From NCBI GenBank assembly GCA_016938795.1, contig JAFGTZ010000504.1, positions 1-11,646 of the forward strand: 11,646 nt of DNA, in the 5' to 3' direction. This DNA is from Chromatiaceae bacterium (lineage in GTDB: Bacteria > Pseudomonadota > Gammaproteobacteria > Chromatiales > Chromatiaceae). The notes under the pieces were generated by a model, which saw only the letters and a list, made by a program, of their open reading frames with translations, did not search any database and was not told where the DNA came from. This document shows positions 7,013 to 11,646 of this stretch, piece by piece (positions within the stretch are counted from its first letter, which is position 1; the number at the start of each line of letters is the position of its first letter). The position numbers and the translations under genes were made by a program.

Positions 7013-7765
7013 ATGAAACCCATAAAGACAACAGTCTTCGCCCTCACCCTCGCCGCAGCCACCTTCGCCGCCCAGGCTGAGAGGGTGCAGATTGCCGTCG
7101 CCGCCAACTTCACCGCCCCCATGAAAGAGATTGCCGAGGCCTTCGCGCAGGACAGTGGTCATGAGGTCGAAGCGGCCTTTGGCTCATCCGGCAAGTTCTA
7201 TGCCCAGATCCAGAACGGGGCGCCCTTCGAGATACTGCTCGCGGCGGACGCCCAGACCCCGGCCAAACTCGCCGAGGAAGGTCTCGCCCTCGCCGAGACG
7301 GCCTTCACCTATGCCAAGGGCACCCTGGTGCTCTGGAGCAAGGACGCCGAGCGCATTCAGGACGGCCCCGAAACGCTGCGCGCAGGTCAGTTCCGCAAGC
7401 TCGCCATCGCCAATCCGCGTCTCGCGCCCTATGGCGCGGCGGCCATGGAAACGCTGGAGCATTTCAATCTGGTTGAGACGCTGGAACCGCGTTTGGTCAA
7501 AGGGGACAACATCGCCCAGACCTATCAGTTCGCCGCCACGGGCAATGCCGAACTGGGCTTTGTCGCGCTCTCGCAGGTCTATCGCGATGGCGCGCTCGTC
7601 GAGGGCTCGGCCTGGACAGTGCCGGCGGACTTTCATGGGCCCATTCAACAGGATGCCATCCTGCTCAAGCGCGGCTCGGACAACGCCGCTGCTCGCGCCC
7701 TGCTCGACTATCTGAAAGGCGAGACGGCGCGCGAGATCATTCGCCGCTTCGGCTACACCATCTGA
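7013..7765 (+). CDS. modA: ModA, molybdate-binding periplasmic protein, canonical type
   Basis: A 250-residue protein with a signal peptide (MKPIKTTVFALTLAAATFAAQA, cut before ERV). The oxyanion-binding loops are standard: VAANFTAPM early in the mature protein, FGSSGKFYAQIQNGAPFEILL, ANPRLAPYGAAA and ELGFVALSQV. The Asn-Phe-Thr loop and Gly-Ser-Ser loop recall the Azotobacter ModA2 type of binding site rather than the Ser-Leu type of E. coli. It captures molybdate (or tungstate) and delivers it to ModBC at 8044-9825. The ribosome site GGAGA is six bases upstream and a ModE box 40 bases upstream. An unusual 278-base gap containing a large folded element separates it from modB. Confidence 0.94.
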   Translation: MKPIKTTVFALTLAAATFAAQAERVQIAVAANFTAPMKEIAEAFAQDSGHEVEAAFGSSGKFYAQIQNGAPFEILLAADAQTPAKLAEEGLALAETAFTYAKGTLVLWSKDAERIQDGPETLRAGQFRKLAIANPRLAPYGAAAMETLEHFNLVETLEPRLVKGDNIAQTYQFAATGNAELGFVALSQVYRDGALVEGSAWTVPADFHGPIQQDAILLKRGSDNAAARALLDYLKGETAREIIRRFGYTI

Positions 7766-7796
7766 ATAGACCTATCACACATGGATTGTTCGGTAA

Positions 7797-7894
7797 GGGC
7801 TGGGGGATGGACGCGGGGGTATCGACGGCAGGGATGCCGTCGCCAAGCCTCCAGGGAAGGATTCACGGCGTCCCCCGTGGCCATCACCCAGCCC
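7797..7894 (+). ncRNA. Long imperfect stem with inner hairpin, candidate structured RNA between modA and modB
   Basis: Bases 7797-7819 pair with 7872-7894 over 23 positions with two mismatches and one G-U pair. Inside is a perfect 8-bp hairpin, CGACGGCA / TGCCGTCG (7823-7842), closed by the GNRA-type loop GGGA. A second weak hairpin (CCT/AGG around 7849-7860) has loop CCAGGGA. The whole can fold as a three-way junction. Both inner loops present AGGGA, which matches the ANGGA motif bound by CsrA/RsmA-type proteins. The phrase CCAGGGA...GATTCACGGCGTCC feels familiar to me from dispersed intergenic repeats of gammaproteobacteria, but I cannot verify that here. It sits 32 bases after the modA stop. 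The fold is seen; function is inferred. Confidence 0.55.
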
Positions 7895-8043
7895 GGAGCG
7901 CTTCAGGAAAACCGAAAAACTGATGTGCAATGAGCATAACCATCATGGGTGCCGTCGCGAACTTCTTCCCCCGCCCCCTGGGGAGAAACGCTCATCGCGA
8001 TTCACCCGCCCCAGTCTTTCACTCGACCCAAGGAGGATGACGA

Positions 8044-8721
8044 ATGGGCTTCTCCGATGCCGATCTTCAGGCCATCTGGTTAACCCTGCGCCTAGCCAGC
8101 CTGGTCACGGTCCTGTTGCTGCTGATCGGGACACCTATCGCCTGGTGGCTGGCGCGCACGCGATCAGCCTGGAAGGGACCGGTTGGCGCACTGGTGGCCC
8201 TGCCGCTGGTGTTGCCCCCCACCGTGCTCGGCTTTTATCTGCTGCTCGCCATGGGGCCGAACGGTCCTGTCGGCCAGCTCACCGAATCACTTGGGCTGGG
8301 GCTGTTGCCCTTCACCTTCTGGGGGCTGGTGGTCGCCTCGGTGTTCTATTCCATGCCCTTCGTGGTGCAGCCCATCCAGAACGCCATCGAGGCGCTCGGG
8401 GAGCGACCGCTTGAGGCGGCGGCCACGCTGCGCGCCGGCCCCTGGGATCGATTCTTGACCGTGGTGGTGCCGCTCGCGCGTCCGGGCTTTCTTACCGCTG
8501 CCATCCTCGGCTTTGCCCATACCGTGGGCGAGTTTGGCGTGGTGCTCATGATCGGTGGAAACATTCCGGGCGAGACCCGGGTGGTCTCGGTGCAGATCTA
8601 TGACTATGTCGAGGCCATGGACTACGGTCAGGCGCACTGGCTGGCGGCGAGTCTGGTGATCTTCTCCTTTCTGGTACTGCTCGTGCTCTACAGCCTCAAT
8701 CACCGCCAGGCGCTGCGTTAA
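8044..8721 (+). CDS. modB: ModB, molybdate ABC transporter permease, second cassette
   Basis: A 225-residue permease with about five membrane segments (near residues 13-35, 45-70, 85-110, 148-168 and 196-218). Family phrases are LPLVLPPTVLGFYLLLAMG and HTVGEFGVVLMIGGNIPGETR, with a coupling-helix motif EAAATLRAGPWDRFLTVVVP near residues 124-143. It has a near-ideal ribosome site AGGAGG at 8031-8036, seven bases before ATG. It is separated from modA by 278 bases but only 12 bases from modC. It would pair with ModC at 8734 to move molybdate. It is close to the common ModB of proteobacteria, unlike the more divergent copy at 3559. Confidence 0.95.
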   Translation: MGFSDADLQAIWLTLRLASLVTVLLLLIGTPIAWWLARTRSAWKGPVGALVALPLVLPPTVLGFYLLLAMGPNGPVGQLTESLGLGLLPFTFWGLVVASVFYSMPFVVQPIQNAIEALGERPLEAAATLRAGPWDRFLTVVVPLARPGFLTAAILGFAHTVGEFGVVLMIGGNIPGETRVVSVQIYDYVEAMDYGQAHWLAASLVIFSFLVLLVLYSLNHRQALR

Positions 8722-8733
8722 GGGAGTTCGTTC

Positions 8734-9825
8734 ATGCCTAGTCAACGCATCATTGCCCGTTTTCACCATACCTATCCCGACTTCAGCCTCGACGTCGATC
8801 TTGACCTGCCGGGTCGCGGCGTGACGGCGCTCTTTGGACACTCGGGTTCGGGCAAGACCACCCTGCTGCGCCTCATTGCCGGATTGCAGCACACGCCCCA
8901 GGGATTTCTGAGCGTGAACGGCGAGATCTGGCAGGAGGGCGCGCGCCTGCTGCCCACCCATCGCCGTCCGCTGGGCTATGTCTTTCAGGAGGCAAGTCTC
9001 TTCGCCCATCTCTCGGCGCGCGGCAATCTGGAGTATGGCATGCGGCGGGTGGCGCGCGGCAAGGCCATGGACCGCGCCGCGCTCGATCAGGCCATCGCGC
9101 TGCTCGGCATCGGCCATCTGCTCGAGCGCCGCCCCCACCAGCTCTCGGGCGGCGAGCGCCAGCGCGTGGCCATCGCGCGGGCGCTGGCGCTCCAGCCGCG
9201 TCTGCTGCTCATGGATGAGCCGCTCGCCGCGCTCGATCTGGCGCGCAAGCAGGAAATCCTGCCCTATCTGGAGCGCCTGCACGACGAGCTGGAGATACCG
9301 GTGCTCTATGTCAGCCACTCGCCCGATGAGGTGGCGCGGCTCGCCGATACGGTGGTCATGCTGGAACGCGGGCGCGTCATGGCCCAGGGAGCGGTGGGCG
9401 AACTGCTCACCCGGCTCGATCTGCGCCTCGCGCGCGCGCATGACGCGAGCGCCATTCTCGATGGTCGGGTGCGCGATCACGACCCGCGCTACCGGCTCAC
9501 GCGCATCGACACCCCAGCCGGCACCCTGCGTCTGGCGCAGATCGAGCGCGCGCCCGGCGAGAGGGTGTGGCTGCGCATCCAGGCGCGCGATCTCAGTCTC
9601 GCACTCGACGAGCCCGGCACCTCCAGCATCGTCAACATCCTGCCTGCACGCGTCCTCGCCCTGGAGCCACTGGAGGAGGCGCAGCTGCTGGTCAAGCTCG
9701 GCGCGGGCGCCGACCAGGCCACGCCCCTGCTCGCGCACATCACCCGCTACTCCGCCGACCGGCTCGGGCTCGTCGAGGGGCAGGAGCTCTTCGCCCAGAT
9801 CAAGGCGGTGGCGCTGATGGAGTGA
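8734..9825 (+). CDS. modC: ModC, molybdate ABC transporter ATPase, second cassette
   Basis: A 363-residue cytoplasmic ATPase. Walker A GHSGSGKTT is at 35-43, Q-loop Gln at 85 (YVFQEASLF), signature LSGGERQRVAIAR at 137-149, Walker B LLLMDEP at 157-163, D-loop AALD and switch His at 195 (VSHSPDE). A C-terminal Mop domain (about 296-360, SSIVNILPARVLAL to LFAQIKAVAL) is the standard ModC regulatory domain. The ribosome site GGGAG is seven bases upstream. The 12-base spacing from modB shows a single transcription unit. Length, motif order and the Mop domain agree with typical ModC. Confidence 0.96.
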   Translation: MPSQRIIARFHHTYPDFSLDVDLDLPGRGVTALFGHSGSGKTTLLRLIAGLQHTPQGFLSVNGEIWQEGARLLPTHRRPLGYVFQEASLFAHLSARGNLEYGMRRVARGKAMDRAALDQAIALLGIGHLLERRPHQLSGGERQRVAIARALALQPRLLLMDEPLAALDLARKQEILPYLERLHDELEIPVLYVSHSPDEVARLADTVVMLERGRVMAQGAVGELLTRLDLRLARAHDASAILDGRVRDHDPRYRLTRIDTPAGTLRLAQIERAPGERVWLRIQARDLSLALDEPGTSSIVNILPARVLALEPLEEAQLLVKLGAGADQATPLLAHITRYSADRLGLVEGQELFAQIKAVALME

Positions 9826-9842
9826 GCGCCTGCCACGCCCAT

Positions 9843-9871
9843 TTGAACGCAGGGCAGGCTTGATGTATAGT
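9843..9871 (+). promoter_or_regulatory. Sigma-70 promoter of the tRNA-Ser gene
   Basis: A -35 TTGAAC (9843-9848), a 17-base spacer and a -10 TATAGT (9866-9871) are followed by a GC-rich discriminator (CCCCGG), as in stringently controlled stable-RNA promoters. Transcription would begin near 9878, about 40 bases before the tRNA. A 7-bp inverted pair GCCTGCC / GGCAGGC (9828-9834, 9853-9859) overlaps it and might weakly end the modC transcript. Confidence 0.78.
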
Positions 9872-9918
9872 CCCCGGCTCGCAACCTGATCGACCTCCAT
9901 CGACCGGTTGCGCATTTT

Positions 9919-10009
9919 GGAGAGGTGTCCGAGTGGCTTAAGGAGCACGCCTGGAAAGTGTGTATAGGTTAACAGCCTATCGAGGGTTCGAATCCCTCCC
10001 TCTCCGCCA
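9919..10009 (+). tRNA. tRNA-Ser (anticodon GGA)
   Basis: A class II tRNA of 91 bases with encoded CCA (10007-10009). The acceptor stem GGAGAGG (9919-9925) pairs with CCTCTCC (9999-10005). The anticodon loop CTGGAAA holds GGA at 9953-9955. A long variable arm (ATAGG / CCTAT around 9964-9980) and T arm GAGGG-TTCGAAT-CCCTC (9982-9998) complete the cloverleaf. It decodes UCC/UCU serine codons. Such tRNA genes are common integration points for mobile elements, which fits the atypical DNA that follows. Confidence 0.97.
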
Positions 10010-10013
10010 TATT

Positions 10014-10034
10014 TTTGCAAGAATGTCTTGCAAA
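10014..10034. terminator. AT-rich hairpin just after tRNA-Ser
   Basis: TTTGCAAGA (10014-10022) and TCTTGCAAA (10026-10034) form a perfect 9-bp stem with a 3-base loop, starting five bases after the tRNA. It lacks the GC-rich stem and U-run of a normal intrinsic terminator. It could be a processing or termination signal, or an integrase core-type inverted repeat next to a tRNA attachment site. Confidence 0.4.
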
Positions 10035-10064
10035 TCAATCTGATACAGCCAAAGCCCACCTAGT

Positions 10065-10084
10065 AGTCCCCCGCTGAGTCCCCC
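10065..10084. repeat. Tandem AGTCCCCC pair, integrase arm-site like
   Basis: AGTCCCCC occurs at 10065-10072 and 10077-10084, 12 bases apart (GGGGGACT on the other strand). Short direct repeats of this kind next to a tRNA 3' end resemble arm-type integrase sites of integrated elements. No integrase gene is present in the window, so this would be a remnant. Two copies could also be chance. Confidence 0.3.
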
Positions 10085-10121
10085 AGAGCGCTGAGTGTCC
10101 TGCTCCAGCGCCCCTACAGAT

Positions 10122-10248
10122 GTCATTCAAATCTGAAGCAACGGATCTACCCCCGCGCCTGATGAGATCAGCTGGCCACGGTGCCTGAGCGCCCCGGTGG
10201 ACGGGTGTAACCGCGTTCACCCCATGAGCGTCCTTCAAATTTGAAGCA
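10122..10248. repeat. Pair of 19-base repeats around a TTCAAATYTGAA palindrome
   Basis: GTCMTTCAAATYTGAAGCA occurs at 10122-10140 and 10230-10248 with two differences. The second copy holds a perfect 12-bp palindrome, TTCAAATTTGAA; the first has one symmetric mismatch. The copies are 108 bases apart, both in the same orientation. Function unknown; candidate binding site or part of the palindromic modules that follow. Confidence 0.6.
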
Positions 10249-10250
10249 TC

Positions 10251-10375
10251 TCCGGCACTGCCGGAATTTCCGGCAGTAGTCAACCCATCAGGGGGGATTC
10301 CTCGGATCCGGGGGATCAGATCGGCGTGGCACCGTGCTTACTGGCTTGTGAGATGGTTCCGCTCGGAGCCATGAG
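10251..10375. repeat. Palindromic module A
   Basis: It contains an almost loopless 10-bp inverted repeat, ACTGCCGGAA / TTCCGGCAGT (10257-10266, 10268-10277). Next is a 22-base palindrome (10296-10317) fully paired if two T-G pairs are allowed. Then comes the conserved word CGTGCTTACTGGC (10333-10345), then the stem ATGGTTCC / GGAGCCAT (10353-10360, 10365-10372). The first, third and fourth parts recur in the same order at 10885-10976 on the other side of the small gene. The shared parts keep their pairing although bases have changed, so the structure seems to matter. Confidence 0.65.
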
Positions 10376-10425
10376 AAAATTCAGTGGGTTAAGGTTCACC
10401 GAACCGGGCAAGTCAATCGACTGCG

Positions 10426-10448
10426 CGTCGTGGGATTTCCCCACGACG
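10426..10448 (-). terminator. Hairpin downstream of the minus-strand small gene
   Basis: CGTCGTGGG (10426-10434) and CCCACGACG (10440-10448) form a perfect 9-bp stem with a 5-base loop, starting nine bases past the stop codon of the minus-strand gene at 10458-10799. The position suits a terminator. There is no U-run, so it may instead be a 3'-end stabilising stem. Confidence 0.4.
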
Positions 10449-10457
10449 GGGAGAACC

Positions 10458-10799
10458 CTAGATTGCTGGTGCGGGTGTATCTGATACATCGGCGTCTGTC
10501 AGTGTGGGCAGATCGGTATCAGCCGCAGTCGTATCTGATACAGGCTCGGGATATTCGACGCGCAGGCGGACGGGCCGTCCACGGTCCTGCTCGCAGCGCT
10601 CGAACAGCTCCATGAAGGCGCTGGCCAGCAAGCTGGGCTGGCCCTCCTTGTGCGCCTTGCGCGCGGCCTCCCACAGCCCGGTGGTGCTCACGGTGGTCAG
10701 ATCGCCCCCGTAGGCCAGGGTGCTCCATGCCTGCCGTCTCATCAGGGTCATGCGGTAGTTTGGCTTGCGCTGGGTGCTGGTGTCGGTGTTGTCGCTCAT
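10458..10799 (-). CDS. Small protein of unknown function
   Basis: A 113-residue soluble protein I do not recognise. The central part (about residues 14-83, YRMTLMRRQAWSTLAYG to RGRPVRLRVEYPEP) looks globular, with likely helices and a basic patch. The last 30 residues are acidic and rich in Thr, Asp and Pro, with VSDT occurring at 87-90 and 105-108. The ribosome site GGAGAG (10806-10811 on the plus strand) is six bases before the ATG, which supports the start. Two GTATC-N-GATAC-type palindromes lie just upstream and two more lie inside its 3' end, where they encode the VSDT repeats. The gene is flanked by the two palindromic modules. It may be a cargo or control gene of a mobile element; that is inference. 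Confidence 0.6.
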   Translation of the reverse strand: MSDNTDTSTQRKPNYRMTLMRRQAWSTLAYGGDLTTVSTTGLWEAARKAHKEGQPSLLASAFMELFERCEQDRGRPVRLRVEYPEPVSDTTAADTDLPTLTDADVSDTPAPAI

Positions 10800-10858
10800 C
10801 TCTCGCTCTCCGGGTGTATCAGATACGCGGGGCGGGGATGCAAGGGTGTATTAGATAC
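10477..10858. repeat. Four dispersed GTATCWGATAC-type palindromes
   Basis: Sites are at 10477-10487 and 10531-10541 (both GTATCTGATAC), 10816-10826 (GTATCAGATAC) and 10848-10858 (GTATTAGATAC). Centres are 54, 285 and 32 bp apart; 54 and 32 are close to whole helical turns. A half-site GTATCAG lies at 10516-10522 and a 10-base partial site at 10038-10047. Such density of an 11-bp palindrome is unlikely by chance and suggests binding sites of a dimeric protein. Confidence 0.7.
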
Positions 10859-10861
10859 GCG
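10813..10861 (-). promoter_or_regulatory. Candidate operator pair upstream of the small minus-strand gene
   Basis: Two 17-base direct repeats, GGTGTATYAGATACGCG, at 10813-10829 and 10845-10861 differ at one base and are 32 bases apart. They begin about 14 bases upstream of the start codon, so they lie over the expected promoter. No strong -35/-10 is visible. The arrangement is what one would expect for autoregulation or control by another element-encoded repressor. Confidence 0.5.
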
Positions 10862-10884
10862 CACAGGACGGGATGCTTGTAATG

Positions 10885-10976
10885 CCGGGCATTGCCGGAA
10901 ATTTCGGCAGTGCCCCCCTCGAAGAACAGGACACGTGCTTACTGGCGTGTGAAATGATCCCGATCGGGATCATTTC
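10885..10976. repeat. Palindromic module B, with a perfect 26-bp palindrome
   Basis: The inverted repeat at 10890-10912 (CATTGCCGGAA / TTTCGGCAGTG, with one T-G and one G-T pair) matches the first stem of module A. The word CGTGCTTACTGGC recurs at 10934-10946. A perfect 26-bp palindrome fills 10951-10976 (half-site GAAATGATCCCGA). Against module A, this last stem has compensatory changes (G-C to A-T, T-A to C-G) and one T-G to T-A change. Confidence 0.65.
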
Positions 10977-10980
10977 AGGA

Positions 10981-11005
10981 AGGGTCGGGATCGGTTCCCG
11001 ACCCT
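10981..11005. repeat. Perfect 10-bp stem-loop
   Basis: AGGGTCGGGA (10981-10990) and TCCCGACCCT (10996-11005) pair perfectly around a 5-base loop, four bases after the 26-bp palindrome. No U-run follows (GCTCCCC), so a terminator role is doubtful. Confidence 0.6.
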
Positions 11006-11061
11006 GCTCCCCGCTCACGGGCCTGATGGATGACCGGGAACTCGGAATCTGAAATCTGAGA

Positions 11062-11094
11062 CGGGAAATTCGCATTTGAAATGTGATTTTCCCG
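11062..11094. repeat. 33-base near-perfect palindrome
   Basis: CGGGAAA (11062-11068) pairs with TTTCCCG (11088-11094), and TCGCATTT with AAATGTGA inside, around a single central G at 11078. Of 16 pairs, one is T-T and one G-T; the rest are Watson-Crick. It is the third strong palindrome within 150 bases. Confidence 0.6.
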
Positions 11095-11227
11095 CCCATC
11101 CATGAGGCGGTGGGATGGTATTCCGCCTATCCTGGACATAAGCTCAGCACGGGGCTGGGGACGTGCTCCATAAGCCCTCAATCTTGGTTTTGTCTTGCTG
11201 GGGTGAACGCAGGTAGCTGTGTGCTGG

Positions 11228-11347
11228 GCCAGAACCCACGGGCGCTCGGCTACAACCTGACCGCGAAGGCGCTAGTCCACGCCAAGCATGGCGGCGTTTT
11301 GCCGCAAGTAAACAAAATCAACGGGTTATCGCCAGAACCCACGGGCG
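11228..11347. repeat. 17-base exact direct repeat
   Basis: GCCAGAACCCACGGGCG occurs at 11228-11244 and 11331-11347, 103 bases apart. Flanks differ. It could mark a small duplication or the ends of an inserted or deleted segment. The second copy overlaps the 3' end of the partial minus-strand frame. Confidence 0.65.
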
Positions 11348-11646
11348 GACTGGCCTATACGTAATGCCTGAGCCCCACGTTCCCGACGAATGGAAGGGGG
11401 GCCGATCCGTTCGGACCCCAGGTGGGGCGGCGGATGTGGTTCCGCGCATGTCCCGCCAACCAGGGTGACTACTCCCATCCTGAGATCGTCGTTGATTGCC
11501 TGTCGCTGAATCTGGTGGATGGCGCAGGTCAGCATCTCCTGAAAGGGATAGTCAGGCGCGTCGGCCAGGAGCGCCGCCGACTCGTCGAGCCACGCGCGCC
11601 GCGCTTCGGGCTCGCCCTTCACCAGACCAAGCAGGAGTTCGTCGAG
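11326..11646 (-). CDS. C-terminal part of an unrecognised protein (5' end outside window)
   Basis: The minus-strand frame is open from the window end to a TAA at 11326-11328, giving at least 106 residues. It starts LDELLLGLVKGEPEARRAWL. The first 65 or so visible residues look protein-like, amphipathic and helical (RRAWLDESAALLADAP, FQEMLTCAIHQIQRQA). The last 40 (PHPPPHLGSERIG onward) are rich in Pro, Arg and Gly and look like read-through into non-coding sequence. The gene may therefore be truncated or its stop lost. The GTG at 11622 is probably internal. I do not recognise a family. Confidence 0.4.
   Translation of the reverse strand, partial: LDELLLGLVKGEPEARRAWLDESAALLADAPDYPFQEMLTCAIHQIQRQAINDDLRMGVVTLVGGTCAEPHPPPHLGSERIGPPSIRRERGAQALRIGQSARGFWR

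Larger units (their letters stand above)
10010..10457. other. 448-base non-coding stretch after tRNA-Ser with several short repeats
   Basis: I see no convincing gene here. The stretch holds the hairpin at 10014-10034, a partial GTATCTGATAC-like site (ATCTGATACA, 10038-10047), the AGTCCCCC tandem pair, the TTCAAATYTGAA pair, palindromic module A and a hairpin at 10426-10448. Its composition and repeat density differ sharply from the mod genes. The 82-codon minus-strand frame at 10035-10283 has no protein-like character. Confidence 0.6.
10862..11325. other. Palindrome-rich non-coding stretch
   Basis: No convincing gene on either strand. It contains module B, two further strong stems (10981-11005, 11062-11094) and one copy of a 17-base direct repeat. 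Beyond 11100 I see only short hairpins, such as GCGGC / GCCGC around 11291-11305. The 93-codon plus-strand frame at 11083-11364 is not protein-like. Confidence 0.55.

Noticed and set aside
7766..8043. Molybdenum cofactor riboswitch before modB
   Set aside because: The fold at 7797-7894 does not show the conserved helices I know from the Moco element, and it follows modA rather than leading a transcript.
7923..8414. 163-codon plus-strand frame between modA and modB
   Set aside because: Overlaps modB in another frame, starts in non-coding sequence and has no ribosome site comparable to AGGAGG before modB.
3559..9825. Recent tandem duplication of modBC
   Set aside because: The two ModB and two ModC proteins differ throughout, including the C-terminal domains, and gene order differs. 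Two separately acquired or anciently diverged cassettes are more likely.
8287..10059. 590-codon minus-strand open frame running across tRNA-Ser, modC and part of modB
   Set aside because: Its start reads antisense through the tRNA-Ser gene, a well-known source of false proteins, and the rest is antisense to modC and modB, which have full motifs on the plus strand.
10035..10283. 82-codon minus-strand frame after the tRNA
   Set aside because: Runs through repeats and palindromes with no recognisable features.
10465..10870. CRISPR array suggested by the repeated GTATCWGATAC sites
   Set aside because: Repeats are only 11 bases, irregularly spaced and palindromic. No cas genes or constant spacers are present.
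11083..11364. 93-codon plus-strand frame
   Set aside because: Starts inside the 33-base palindrome, lacks a ribosome site and reads like non-coding sequence.

Overview
The window is GC-rich gammaproteobacterial DNA. The codon use and gene types would fit a purple sulfur bacterium of the Chromatiales, but that is inference. Most of it is a molybdenum (oxyanion) acquisition locus. It begins with the 3' part of folD and a small membrane protein, and it ends in a poorly coding, palindrome-rich accessory stretch downstream of a tRNA-Ser gene.

Region 1-1176 holds folD (5' end outside the window) and a PGPGW-type membrane protein. Region 1177-1495 is non-coding and carries a perfect ModE-type inverted repeat. 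Region 1496-6159 is one tightly packed cassette: a divergent ModA-like binding protein, an outer-membrane porin, modB, modC and modD. All junctions are short gaps or stop/start overlaps. A modE gene follows with an ATGA overlap (6156-6912), but it is broken in its DNA-binding domain by a deletion and a frameshift. Its two Mop (molybdate-binding) domains are intact and could still be made from an internal start. A second ModE-type box (6944-6973) precedes a second, canonical modA, which is followed by modB and modC (7013-9825). Between that modA and modB lies a large potential three-way-junction RNA fold.

Together the genes would bring an oxyanion across the outer membrane (porin), capture it in the periplasm (two different ModA proteins) and pump it through two separate ModBC transporters. 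ModE-like control is expected at both promoters. The first ModA lacks the usual oxyanion-binding residues while the second has them, so the two transporters may have different substrates or affinities. A working ModE would have to come from elsewhere in the genome.

From 9843 there is a clear promoter and tRNA-Ser(GGA). Beyond it, to the window end, are one small unrecognised minus-strand gene, a partial minus-strand reading frame at the edge, and a striking density of palindromes. These include four copies of GTATCWGATAC-type sites, a duplicated two-hairpin module flanking the small gene with compensatory base changes, a perfect 26-bp palindrome and two further long stems. This looks like accessory or decayed mobile DNA next to a tRNA and is the least explained part of the window.
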